This document shows, piece by piece, positions 37,355-46,188 of a stretch of 64,000 nucleotides of DNA. Source of the DNA: Halomonas daqiaonensis (GTDB taxonomy: Bacteria; Pseudomonadota; Gammaproteobacteria; Pseudomonadales; Halomonadaceae); contig NZ_FOBC01000001.1 of NCBI RefSeq assembly GCF_900109725.1, forward strand, positions 186,001 through 250,000, in the 5' to 3' direction. Each line of letters starts with the position of its first letter. Position 1 is the stretch's first letter. The notes beneath the pieces were generated by a model. It made no database searches. It was given only the letters and a program-made list of their open reading frames with translations, and was not told the origin of the DNA. The position numbers and the translations under genes were made by a program.

Positions 37355-38686
37355 ATGAGCCCTGACGAGATGACCCATAACGACTCGCGCGTGCTGCGCG
37401 CCGAACTGCTGAGCTTCGATGCCGACCCCGGCGAGGACGATACCCCCGCCGAGGGCAGTGTCCGCCACTACCGGGACGGCGCCCTGTGGATCGAGAATGG
37501 CCGCATCCGCGCGCTGGACGACTATGCGCGCCTGGCCCCCGCGCTGCCCAAGGGCATCGAGGTGATCGACCATCGCGGCAAGCTGATCACTCCCGGCTTC
37601 ATCGACAGCCATGTGCACTATGTGCAACTGGAGATCATGGCCTCCTACGGCCGCCAATTGCTCGACTGGCTCAACGACTACACCTTCCCGGAGGAGTGTC
37701 GCTTCGCGGTCCGGGAACATGCCGAGACGTTATCGGAAGCCTTCCTCGACGAGATGCTGCGGGTCGGCACCACCACGGCCCAGGTGTTCTGCTCGAGCCA
37801 TCCGGCCTCGGCCGACGCCTTCTTCTCCGCCAGCCAACGGCGCGACCTGCGCATGCTGGCCGGCAAGGTGCTGATGAACCGCCACGCCCCCGACGCCCTC
37901 TGCGACGACCCGCTGGGCGGCATCCGCGACACCGAGCGGCTGATCGGTGACTGGCACGGCAAGGGGCGGCTGGGCTACAGCTTGACGCCGCGCTTCGCCC
38001 CCACCTCCAGCCGGGCGCAACTGGACGCCACCGGGGGAGTGATGCGCAACGATGCCAGCCTCTGGCTGCAGACCCACCTGGCCGAGAACACCGGCGAGCT
38101 GGACTGGGTGGCGGAGCTCTTCCCGGAGAGTCGTGACTACCTTGCGGTCTACGAGCAGTCGGGCCTGGTCGGCTCGCGCAGCACCTTCGCCCACGGCATC
38201 CACCTGGACCAAGCGATGCGCGGCAGGCTGGCCGAGCGGGGGGCGAACCTCGCCTTCTGCCCGAGCTCCAACCTCTTCCTCGGCAGCGGCCTGTTCGACC
38301 GGCTGGCGGCCCGTGAGGCGGGACTCAATATCACCTACGCCAGCGACGTGGGCGGCGGCACCGACCTCTCGGGCCTGGCGACGCTGAAGGCTGCCTATCA
38401 GGTCGGTCAGCTCAGGGGCCAGCCGCTCACTGCCTGGCAGGGCTTCTACGGGCTAACGCTGGGCAACGCCCGGGCGCTGTCGCTGGAGGGCCACATCGGG
38501 CGCCTCGCCCCGGGGATGGAGGCCGACTTCGTGGTGCTCGACCCGGCTGCCACCCCGCTGCTGGCACGCCGCACGGCCCGCAGCCGCACTATAGGCGAGA
38601 CGCTCTTTGCGCTGATGATGCTCGGCGACGACCGCAGTGTGGCCGAGACCTGGGCCGGCGGGCGATGTCAGCATCGGCGAGGATGA
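37355..38686 (+). CDS. guaD: guanine deaminase
   Basis: 443 residues, amidohydrolase superfamily. The zinc site is supported by His86 and His88 (F-I-D-S-H-V-H-Y), the later Q-T-H-L-A-E, A-H-G-I-H-L and the aspartate in A-S-D-V-G-G-G-T-D; the substrate region M-N-R-H-A-P-D is typical of GuaD. It converts guanine to xanthine, the substrate of XdhAB. The start is not firm: ATG 37355 and ATG 37370 both lack a clear Shine-Dalgarno sequence, the REP lying just upstream. It is probably in the xdhABC transcript. Confidence 0.95.
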   Translation: MSPDEMTHNDSRVLRAELLSFDADPGEDDTPAEGSVRHYRDGALWIENGRIRALDDYARLAPALPKGIEVIDHRGKLITPGFIDSHVHYVQLEIMASYGRQLLDWLNDYTFPEECRFAVREHAETLSEAFLDEMLRVGTTTAQVFCSSHPASADAFFSASQRRDLRMLAGKVLMNRHAPDALCDDPLGGIRDTERLIGDWHGKGRLGYSLTPRFAPTSSRAQLDATGGVMRNDASLWLQTHLAENTGELDWVAELFPESRDYLAVYEQSGLVGSRSTFAHGIHLDQAMRGRLAERGANLAFCPSSNLFLGSGLFDRLAAREAGLNITYASDVGGGTDLSGLATLKAAYQVGQLRGQPLTAWQGFYGLTLGNARALSLEGHIGRLAPGMEADFVVLDPAATPLLARRTARSRTIGETLFALMMLGDDRSVAETWAGGRCQHRRG

Positions 38687-38705
38687 ATCCTGCTTGACAA
38701 GAAGA

Positions 38706-40394
38706 TCAGACCAGGACACGGGCAGCGTTTCTGCCCTCGTCCTTCGCCTGGTAGAGCGCCTCGTCGGCCCTCAGCAACATCGCATCCAGACTCTCGCCGG
38801 GGATCGACAGACAGGCCCCGATGCTGATCGTGATAGGCGATGCCCTGCCCACCTGGGCTTTCACCTCATGGCGTAGCCTCTCGGCCACACGCAGAAGATT
38901 GTCGGCGTCACAGGGCGAGAGCAGAACGAGAAACTCGTCACCGCCCCAGCGTGCCGCCTGGTCGTAGGGTCGCAGGGTTTCCTGCAGGACGTCGGCCACG
39001 GTGGTGAGCGCACGATCACCCGCGGCGTGTCCCAGGGTATCGTTGACCTTCTTGAAATGATCCAGATCCAGCCAGATCAGCCCGAAAGGCGACGCTTCGC
39101 GACTGGCGCGCTCGACCTCCTCCTCGAGACGCAGCTGCATGCCGCGGCGGTTCATCAACCCTGTTAGTACGTCGCGACTGGCCAGGCGTTCGAGCTCCTC
39201 GGTGCGCTCGCGAACACGCTGCTCGAGTTCCCTAGTATTCAAGCGGATGGCCTCGGCCATGGAGCGGAAATGCGTGATGAGACGACCCATCTCGCCGTGA
39301 CCGGAAGTCAGTGGCGCCGGGGAAAAATCCCCTTCCCTCACCCTTGCCATCGCCGACTCCAGGGCCGATACCGGCGCCAGGATCTGGCGGCGAAGCACCA
39401 GGTGGAAGAGCAGCAGGGTCACCAGCAGGGTCAGCACGAAGACCACCGCCACCGGGGTGAAGCTGGACAAGGGCATCAGGACACCCAGATCGAGCAAGGT
39501 CACCTCGAACCAGCCGATACTCGGCAGGAAGGCCACCCCGGCCAGGTGACGCTTGCCTTCCACAGTGACGAAGACAGTACGTACCTTGGGGCCCTGGTCC
39601 GGCGCATTGCGCAGCTCGCGCATCACGGTCTCGAGCGCGGCCGCATCTTCGGGCAGGTCGACGAGCAGATCCAGGGTGCGCTTCTGGCCCTCCGGCTTGA
39701 CGAAACTGCCGTAATCAATCAGACGACGGTCGCGATAAAGCTGGATGGCGCCGTTGTAGTCGACGAAGAGCGTGGTGATACCCGGCTGCTGGATATCGAT
39801 GATCTCCTCGAGAAAGCCCTCCAGCTCCATTCCCGTGCCGATCACGCCGAGAATCTCACCCGAGGCATCGCGCATCAGGACATCGATCCACAGCTTGGTT
39901 ACACCCAGCTCCACATCGGGGTTGACGTTGAGATGGAAGTCCCGCCCCTCCTCGATAAGCCGATAGAACCAGGCATCCGCGGGGCGATCGGGACGCAGGA
40001 AATAACGGAAAGGATCACCCGCATAATCATTGTCGGCGTTGTTGTGGTAGTAGGCACCGCTGTCGCGCAGGGCGACGAAATAGCTGTTGTCACGGAAGTT
40101 GCGCCGGAAGCTCTCCATCTCCGCGAATGCCTGGCTCTGCAACAGCGGATCATCGGGGTTGGCCGCCCAGCGCTCGAGGACGAGGGAATCGGCCATCTGG
40201 CGGGCCAGGGCAATCTCTCGCTCGAGGGGCTGAAGCAGGCGTCCACTGTCGTACTGGACCTGGATGGTGGCGATCCGCTCTCCCCACTGCTCGATGATGC
40301 CTTCGGTGATGCGATGAAAGACGATCCAGGCAGCAGCCGAGGCGAGCAGCACGAGGGCAGCGGCGAGCAGCAGGAAACGGGTCTTCAGGCTCAA
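38706..40394 (-). CDS. membrane diguanylate cyclase (sensor-HAMP-GGDEF)
   Basis: 562 residues. An N-terminal membrane helix (about 5-25), a large periplasmic dCACHE-like sensor region (about 30-310), a second helix (about 312-335), HAMP (about 337-395) and a C-terminal GGDEF domain. The active-site motif G-G-D-E-F is intact (484-488), and R-P-Y-D lies five residues before it, matching the product-inhibitory I-site (RxxD). It should make cyclic di-GMP in response to an unknown periplasmic ligand. It is convergent with guaD, 19 bases apart. No EAL domain. Confidence 0.93.
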   Translation of the reverse strand: MSLKTRFLLLAAALVLLASAAAWIVFHRITEGIIEQWGERIATIQVQYDSGRLLQPLEREIALARQMADSLVLERWAANPDDPLLQSQAFAEMESFRRNFRDNSYFVALRDSGAYYHNNADNDYAGDPFRYFLRPDRPADAWFYRLIEEGRDFHLNVNPDVELGVTKLWIDVLMRDASGEILGVIGTGMELEGFLEEIIDIQQPGITTLFVDYNGAIQLYRDRRLIDYGSFVKPEGQKRTLDLLVDLPEDAAALETVMRELRNAPDQGPKVRTVFVTVEGKRHLAGVAFLPSIGWFEVTLLDLGVLMPLSSFTPVAVVFVLTLLVTLLLFHLVLRRQILAPVSALESAMARVREGDFSPAPLTSGHGEMGRLITHFRSMAEAIRLNTRELEQRVRERTEELERLASRDVLTGLMNRRGMQLRLEEEVERASREASPFGLIWLDLDHFKKVNDTLGHAAGDRALTTVADVLQETLRPYDQAARWGGDEFLVLLSPCDADNLLRVAERLRHEVKAQVGRASPITISIGACLSIPGESLDAMLLRADEALYQAKDEGRNAARVLV

Positions 40395-40675
40395 GAGACG
40401 ACACTCCGGAGTGGCGTGATGGCACGGTCTTTCTCAGGCCATTTAACATCATGCAACAGAGCAAATCACACCCGACTGCGAAGAGCCAATTTAAACGCCG
40501 CATGGCCGCATAAGTGAGCGCTTGGTTTTTACGAACGAGGTCTAGACCTTGATCCAGGACAAGCTTGCCCCTTATCCGAGTGCTGCGCTGGGTTGAATCA
40601 CCCCGGGTGGGGCTCTAGCTTGACGGCAGACGAAAAAGGTTTCGTCTTCACGGATCCATTCAGGGGTAGAAGAAC
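40395..40675. other. divergent intergenic region, cyclase and cytochrome c peroxidase genes
   Basis: 281 bases that must hold both promoters. The only element I can point to is the candidate ANR/FNR half-palindrome at 40549-40562. Confidence 0.4.
40549..40562 (+). promoter_or_regulatory. candidate ANR/FNR box upstream of the cytochrome c peroxidase gene
   Basis: TTGATCCAGGACAA has a perfect left half (TTGAT) and a 3-of-5 right half compared with TTGAT-N4-ATCAA. It lies 113 bases before ATG 40676. ANR control of ccpR is established in Pseudomonas, so the context fits, but the match is imperfect. Confidence 0.4.
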
Positions 40676-41668
40676 ATGATCATCAAATCCCATCCGTTGT
40701 CGTGTGCCATCGCCATGGGCACGGCCCTACTCGTCTCGGGAGCCGCCCTGGCGGACGACGGCCTCGGCGACTATCGCGATCGCTTCGAACCACTGCCGCA
40801 CTTCCCGCCGCTTCCGGCAGACAACAGCCTGACACCGGCGAAAGTCCAACTCGGCAACATGCTGTTCTTCGAGCCGCGCATCTCCTCCAGCGGGGTGATC
40901 AGTTGCGCCACCTGCCACAACCCGGCCCTGGGCTGGAGCGATCGCATTCCGCGGGCGACCGGCCACGACGGCCAGATCGGCGAGCGCAACACCCCCACCG
41001 TGCTCAATTCGGGCTTTCTGGATGCCCAGTTCTGGGATGGCCGCGCGCCGGACCTGGAAGCCCAGGCGCTGGGTCCCATCGAGGCGGACGTGGAAATGGC
41101 CATGGACCTGGGAGACGCCCTGGAGCGACTCGAGGGCTTCGACCTCTACCAGGAGCGGTTCGCCGAAGCCTTCCCCGACCAGGAGACGCCCATCAACGAG
41201 ACGAACCTGGCCCAGGCCCTGGCAAGTTTCCAGCGTACCCTCAATACGCCGGAATCGCCGTTCGACCGGTACCTCTACGGTGACATGAACGCCCTGAACG
41301 AACAGGAAAAGGACGGCATGGTTGCCTTCGTCGACAATGGCTGCATCGCCTGCCACCGCGGCCCCAACTTGAGCGACAGCCAGTTCCACCGCATCCAGGT
41401 ACCGGGCTCCACCGACGTGGGCCGCTACGAGGTGACCGGTGAGGAGAGCGATCGTCACAAGTTCCGCACCCCGACCCTGCGTAACGTAGCCGTCACCTAC
41501 CCCTACATGAACAACGGCGCCACCGAAACCCTCGAGGAGGCCGTGGCCATCATGGGCCAGGAGATGCTCGGACAGGACTTCCAGGATGAGGAGATCGCTA
41601 ATATCACCGCCTTCCTGCACACCCTGACCGGCGAGATGCCTGATTTCGAGGTCCCCGCCCTGCCCTGA
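40676..41668 (+). CDS. di-haem cytochrome c peroxidase
   Basis: 330 residues with a Sec signal peptide (cleavage about Ala26, ALA-DD). Two haem c motifs are present: C-A-T-C-H at 77-81 (low-potential peroxidatic haem) and C-I-A-C-H at 223-227 (high-potential haem). The CcpA/MauG-family segments A-Q-F-W-D-G-R-A and R-T-P-T-L-R-N-V are also present. It reduces periplasmic hydrogen peroxide with electrons from cytochrome c. Lack of an extra N-terminal haem separates it from tri-haem forms. A terminator follows. Confidence 0.94.
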   Translation: MIIKSHPLSCAIAMGTALLVSGAALADDGLGDYRDRFEPLPHFPPLPADNSLTPAKVQLGNMLFFEPRISSSGVISCATCHNPALGWSDRIPRATGHDGQIGERNTPTVLNSGFLDAQFWDGRAPDLEAQALGPIEADVEMAMDLGDALERLEGFDLYQERFAEAFPDQETPINETNLAQALASFQRTLNTPESPFDRYLYGDMNALNEQEKDGMVAFVDNGCIACHRGPNLSDSQFHRIQVPGSTDVGRYEVTGEESDRHKFRTPTLRNVAVTYPYMNNGATETLEEAVAIMGQEMLGQDFQDEEIANITAFLHTLTGEMPDFEVPALP

Positions 41669-41694
41669 TCCAGCGTTGGCTCTCGCACGTCAAG

Positions 41695-41720
41695 AACCCC
41701 GGTCACCACCGGGGTTATTT
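41695..41720. terminator. terminator between the peroxidase and adenine deaminase genes
   Basis: AACCCCGGT (41695-41703) pairs with ACCGGGGTT (41708-41716) across a 4-base loop, followed by ATTT on the plus strand. It separates convergent genes and may work both ways. Confidence 0.75.
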
Positions 41721-41738
41721 CGTTGGTGGTGGCACAAA

Positions 41739-42734
41739 CTAGAGGCAGTCCGCCAACTGGCGATGCAGCTCGAGGCGGCGCGTCTCGCCGATGAAGGCGG
41801 CTTCGATGGCCGTACCGGCGAACTGGATGAAAATCTCCTTCGACCAGCCAAAGGCATCGGCGCAGGCCTCGAAGTTGGCCAGCATACCGCCGCCGAAATA
41901 GGCCGGATCGTCGGAGTTCAGGGTCAAGCGCAGGCCGGCATCGAGCAGTTGCGGCAGAGGATGGTCGGCCATGCGCTCGACGACACGCAGGCGCACATTG
42001 GAGAGCGGACAGACGGTGAGCACCACGCCTTCGTCCCGCAGCCGGGACACCAGTTCCAGGTCCTCCAGGCAGCGCACGCCATGGTCGATACGACAGACAT
42101 CCAGCAGGTCCAGGGCCTCACGGATGTAGGCGGGCGGCCCCTCTTCACCAGCGTGGGCCACCCGGGGAATACCGAGTTGTCGGGCTCGCTCGAACACCTC
42201 AACGAACTTGGCCGGAGGATTGCCCTGCTCGGCGCTGTCCAGTCCCACGGCGTCGAGCATCTCCCAGTAGGGAGCCGCGCTCTCCATGACCGCCATCGCT
42301 TCCTCGGCCGGACGGTCGCGCAGGAACGCCATGATCAGTGCCGTGGACATGCCCAGCTCGCGCTGCGCCCGACGTCGCGCCAGGGAGAGTCCCTCCATCA
42401 CCACCGGCAACTCGATGCCACGCACCAGGTGGGCCTGGGGATCGAAATGCATCTCGACATGCACTACCCCTTCGGCGCTGGCACGGCGGAAATAGTCCAT
42501 GGCCAGGTCATGGAAGTCCTCGGCGGTGCGCAGCACACTCATGCCCTGGTAGTAGAGATCGAGGAAGGATTGAAGATCGGAAAAATCATAGGCCGCCCGG
42601 ACCTCCTCCACCGAGGCATAGGGCAGGCTGACGCCGTTGCGTTCGGCCAGGGAAAACATCAGCTCGGGCTCCAGGGAGCCCTCGATGTGCAGATGGAGTT
42701 CGGCCTTGGGCAGGCGCTTGAGGAAATCACGCAT
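41739..42734 (-). CDS. adenine deaminase (adenosine deaminase-like family)
   Basis: 331 residues. Zinc ligands are in H-L-H-I-E-G-S-L-E-P-E (His14, His16), the general-acid region in H-A-G-E-E-G-P-P-A-Y-I, then R-I-D-H-G-V-R and S-D-D-P-A-Y-F-G-G. The G-E-E-G-P-P and S-D-D-P-A-Y-F variants are those of the bacterial and fungal adenine deaminase branch rather than adenosine deaminase. It converts adenine to hypoxanthine, which XdhAB can oxidise. ATG 42734 is the family start. It lies 29 bases after cydC on the same strand. Confidence 0.9.
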   Translation of the reverse strand: MRDFLKRLPKAELHLHIEGSLEPELMFSLAERNGVSLPYASVEEVRAAYDFSDLQSFLDLYYQGMSVLRTAEDFHDLAMDYFRRASAEGVVHVEMHFDPQAHLVRGIELPVVMEGLSLARRRAQRELGMSTALIMAFLRDRPAEEAMAVMESAAPYWEMLDAVGLDSAEQGNPPAKFVEVFERARQLGIPRVAHAGEEGPPAYIREALDLLDVCRIDHGVRCLEDLELVSRLRDEGVVLTVCPLSNVRLRVVERMADHPLPQLLDAGLRLTLNSDDPAYFGGGMLANFEACADAFGWSKEIFIQFAGTAIEAAFIGETRRLELHRQLADCL

Positions 42735-42763
42735 GGCATACCTCGTCGGGGAAGTCGTGGGTC

Positions 42764-44497
42764 TCATCCTGAAACATCCTGACCATTCGTGCAAAGGCGT
42801 CCGCTGCGCAGGGTCAGGCAGCGGTCGATGCCGGGCGGGTCGACGACCTCGCCGAGCTGGTGCACCAGGTAGATGACGGTGCGATCTGCCAGCCACTCAT
42901 CGAGGCGGGTCGCGAGGCGGCCCGCAGTATCGGCGTCGAGTCCAGCGAAGGGTTCATCCAGCACCACCAGGTCCGGCTCGCACAGCAGCAACCTGGCCAG
43001 GGCGAGGCGACGGGATTGGCCGCCGGACAACCGCTTGCCGCCCTCCCCCACGCATGTGTCGAGCCCCCGCGGCAGGGCCAGGGCCCAGTCGGCGAGCTCG
43101 ACCATTGCCAGCACCCGCCACAGCCGTGACTCGCCCGCCTCGGGGTCGCCCACCCGCAGGTTGGCGGCCAGGGTATCGTCGAACAGGTCCGTCTGCTGGG
43201 TCAGCAGGGCCACACGTTTGGTCAATGCCGATTCCGGCCAGGCCGCCAGCGCCACACCTCCCAGCCGCACCTCGCCCCCCTGGGGCCTGAGCTGTCGCGT
43301 CAGCAGCCCGGCCAGGCTGGACTTGCCCGCACCGGATGCCCCGCACAGGGCAAGCCGCTCGCCGGCTGCCAGACCCAGACTGACCTCGACCAGGGCCGGC
43401 ACCAGGGCGTCCGCATGGGTCAGGGTGACGTCCGCGAGAGTCACCGAGAGCGCTCCTGCGGGTAGTCGCACGAAAGCGTTCTCTGGGGCCGTCTCACCCT
43501 GCTGCGCTTCCAGTGCATTGAGGCGCTCGGCGGCGCCCCGTGTAGCCCCCAGCCAGGTAAAGGCGGCTGGCAGCGGGGCCAGCGCTTCGCTGATGGCCAG
43601 CACCGCGAGGGGCATCATCACCGTCAGCGGCCCGGACAGCAGCCCGGCGCTCCAGGCCTCGGCCGCGAGCCACAGGGACAGGAGCATTCCCAGGCCCACG
43701 ACCAGCGACGCCAGCGCATTGCCCAACGCCACCCGCCGTCCCAGGCGGCGCTGATCCCGGTAGAGCCGCGCCTCGATCTCGGCGAGCCGGGCACGGTGAT
43801 CCGCCAGGCTGCGATACGCTTCGAGCTCTGCCAGACCCTGGAGCTGCTCGATCAATCGCCCCCTGAGCTGCTCGAGATCACCAACCTGGCGGCGGCTGGC
43901 GGCCATGCCGAGACGGGCCTGACCCAGTGTCAGCCAGAGCCAGCCCAGCAGCAGCAGCGCCCCGATCGCCAAACCGGCCCTCGGCGCCCAGAGGGCCAGG
44001 AATCCGGCCAGGCCGAGGATCGCCAGCAGCGCCACCAGCGCCGGGGCCAGGAGGCGCAGGTAGAGGCTATCGAGGATGTCGATATCCGCCGTCAGGCGGT
44101 TGAGCCAGTCACTGGCGCGTCGCCGCGACAAGGTGTGGGCGTCAAGGCCGGAGAGCACCGAGAACAGTCGGGACCGCAGGTCAGCAAGCAGTCGCAGCAC
44201 GATATCGTGGTTGTAGAGGCGCTCAAGATAGCGCGATACCGTGCGGGTCACCGCGAAGAAGCGGATCCCGCCCCCGGGAACATAGACATCGAGGGTCGCG
44301 GAGATGCCCATCGCCAGGAGCAGGCCGGCCATCGCCGTGGCCGTGATGAACCACCCCGAGAGGGCCAGCAGGCCGATGGCCGAGACCAGGGTCAGCCCCA
44401 TCAGCAGGGCGCCCAGGATCAGCCGGCGGCGACGCTCTCCGAGCAAGGCAAGCCAGGGACGCAGGCTGTGCCAGAGCGAAGCATCATGCCGGGGCAT
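42764..44497 (-). CDS. cydC: CydC, half of the cysteine/glutathione ABC exporter for bd oxidase assembly
   Basis: 577 residues. An N-terminal six-helix ABC domain (about 1-315) is followed by an ATPase domain with Walker A G-A-S-G-A-G-K-S-S, signature L-S-G-G-Q-S-R-R and Walker B L-V-V-L-D-E-P. With CydD it exports thiols to the periplasm, which is needed for haem insertion into cytochrome bd. The start overlaps the cydD end by 14 bases. It is the last gene of cydABDC. Confidence 0.94.
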   Translation of the reverse strand: MPRHDASLWHSLRPWLALLGERRRRLILGALLMGLTLVSAIGLLALSGWFITATAMAGLLLAMGISATLDVYVPGGGIRFFAVTRTVSRYLERLYNHDIVLRLLADLRSRLFSVLSGLDAHTLSRRRASDWLNRLTADIDILDSLYLRLLAPALVALLAILGLAGFLALWAPRAGLAIGALLLLGWLWLTLGQARLGMAASRRQVGDLEQLRGRLIEQLQGLAELEAYRSLADHRARLAEIEARLYRDQRRLGRRVALGNALASLVVGLGMLLSLWLAAEAWSAGLLSGPLTVMMPLAVLAISEALAPLPAAFTWLGATRGAAERLNALEAQQGETAPENAFVRLPAGALSVTLADVTLTHADALVPALVEVSLGLAAGERLALCGASGAGKSSLAGLLTRQLRPQGGEVRLGGVALAAWPESALTKRVALLTQQTDLFDDTLAANLRVGDPEAGESRLWRVLAMVELADWALALPRGLDTCVGEGGKRLSGGQSRRLALARLLLCEPDLVVLDEPFAGLDADTAGRLATRLDEWLADRTVIYLVHQLGEVVDPPGIDRCLTLRSGRLCTNGQDVSG

Positions 44498-46184
44498 CGT
44501 GGCTCACCTCCCGCGGTGTTGCCTCGGGCTCGAGCGACAGGCGCCGCTTCGCCAGCGCCATCAGGGCGGGATGATGGGTCGCGATGACCAGGGCCCGACC
44601 CTCATCGGCCAGGACCTGGAGTGCTTCGATGAGGTCGTCCTGCGTCTCGGCGTCCAGGCTGGCCGTGGGCTCATCGAGCAGCACCAGTGACGCCCGGGAA
44701 AGGAAGACCCTGGCCAGGGCAAGCCGCTGTGCCTGCCCCCCGGAGAGGCCCACACCGCGCTCGCCGAGGCGCGTCTCGAGTCCCAGGGGAAGCGCCGCCA
44801 GCAGCTCACTCAGTCCGGCCCGGCCCAGCGCACGACGCATCTCGGCCTCAGTGGCATCGGGTGCCGCCAGCAGCAGGTTGTCCGCCAGGCTGCCCTGGAT
44901 CAATAACGGGCGCTGGTCCATCCAGGCCAGGCGAAGCCCTTCGGCTACACGGATGCTGCCGCTGGCGGGCGCCACGAAGCCGGCCAGCAGCTGCAGCAGG
45001 GTGGACTTTCCGACGCCCGAGGGACCGGTGACGGCCACCACCTCTCCCGCGGCCAGCGACAGATCGACGGGCCCCAGCACACGGCCGCGACCGAGGTGCT
45101 CGACGCTGGCAGCCTCGAGTTCGACCAGCACATCGTGAGAGGTAGCCGGAACAGCACCACCCGTCATGCGACGGGCATCGGGGGTTTCGGTGAGCAGGGC
45201 CACCAGCCCCTCGGCAGCGCCCAGCGCCGCCGCCCGGTCATGGTAGTGCTGCGACAGGCTGCGCAGCGGCTGGAAGAATTCCGGGGCCAGCAGCAGTACC
45301 AGCAGGCCGCTGAACAGGGTCAGTTCGTCCGCGGGGCCATACGCGATGTAGCCCAGCAGACCGAAGCCCACGTAGATCGCCACCACGGCGATCGCCACCG
45401 AGGCGAAGAATTCCAGTACCGCCGAGGAGAGAAACGCGAGGCGCAGGGTTCGCATGCTGCGCTGCCGGTAGTCATCGGCAGCGGCATGTACCTCGCGGGT
45501 GGCCTGGGACGTGCGACCGAACAACTGCAGCGTAGTGATGCCCCGCACGCGATCGATGAAGTGACCCGAGAGTCGCGCCACGGCGGCGAACTGCTCGCGA
45601 TTGAGCCGCTCCGCCCCCATCCCCACCAGCGCCATGAACAGCGGGATCAACGGCGCGGAGATCAGCAGGAAGATCGCCGCCAGCCAGTCCAGCCACAGCA
45701 CCGGCAGCAGGATCGACAGCGGCACCAGCAGCGCCAGGTGCAGTTGCGGCTGGAAACGGGCGAAGTAGCCGTCCAGGGCCTCCACCTGCTCCACCAGTTG
45801 GTTGGCAAGGGACGCGCTGTGCCGCGACGTCAGTCTCACCGGCCCCAGTTGCGCCAGGTGATCGAGCAGCGAGCGCCGGACGCGCTGGCGAATCCGCACG
45901 CTCGCCACCTGGGCCAGCGTTTCCTGCAGATAGAGCGCCAGGGCACGCAGTGGCAGGACGACCATCAACCCCGCCAGCAGAGGTGTGAGCGTAGACAGCG
46001 CTGCCCCCTCGACGAGCAGACGACTGATGAAGCTGGCCATCAGCACCAGTTGTCCGATGGTCAGCAGGCCAGCCGAGGTGCCTGCCAGGACGGCGAGACG
46101 CAGCCGCCGGCGTTCGCCGGCGGCCAGATCCTTGAGGTAGCGGCGGGCGGTCAGCTCACCTGTCGCCTCGTCGGGCGAGCCCAT
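44484..46184 (-). CDS. cydD: CydD, half of the cysteine/glutathione ABC exporter
   Basis: 566 residues, membrane domain plus ATPase. Walker A is G-P-S-G-V-G-K-S-T, the signature L-S-G-G-Q-A-Q-R and Walker B L-V-L-L-D-E-P. The membrane domain contains the CydD-like E-T-L-A-Q-V-A-S-V-R-I-R and E-F-F-Q-P-L-R-S-L segments. It starts 4 bases after the cydB stop and is part of one cydABDC operon. Confidence 0.94.
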   Translation of the reverse strand: MGSPDEATGELTARRYLKDLAAGERRRLRLAVLAGTSAGLLTIGQLVLMASFISRLLVEGAALSTLTPLLAGLMVVLPLRALALYLQETLAQVASVRIRQRVRRSLLDHLAQLGPVRLTSRHSASLANQLVEQVEALDGYFARFQPQLHLALLVPLSILLPVLWLDWLAAIFLLISAPLIPLFMALVGMGAERLNREQFAAVARLSGHFIDRVRGITTLQLFGRTSQATREVHAAADDYRQRSMRTLRLAFLSSAVLEFFASVAIAVVAIYVGFGLLGYIAYGPADELTLFSGLLVLLLAPEFFQPLRSLSQHYHDRAAALGAAEGLVALLTETPDARRMTGGAVPATSHDVLVELEAASVEHLGRGRVLGPVDLSLAAGEVVAVTGPSGVGKSTLLQLLAGFVAPASGSIRVAEGLRLAWMDQRPLLIQGSLADNLLLAAPDATEAEMRRALGRAGLSELLAALPLGLETRLGERGVGLSGGQAQRLALARVFLSRASLVLLDEPTASLDAETQDDLIEALQVLADEGRALVIATHHPALMALAKRRLSLEPEATPREVSHDAPA

Positions 46185-46188
46185 CGAC

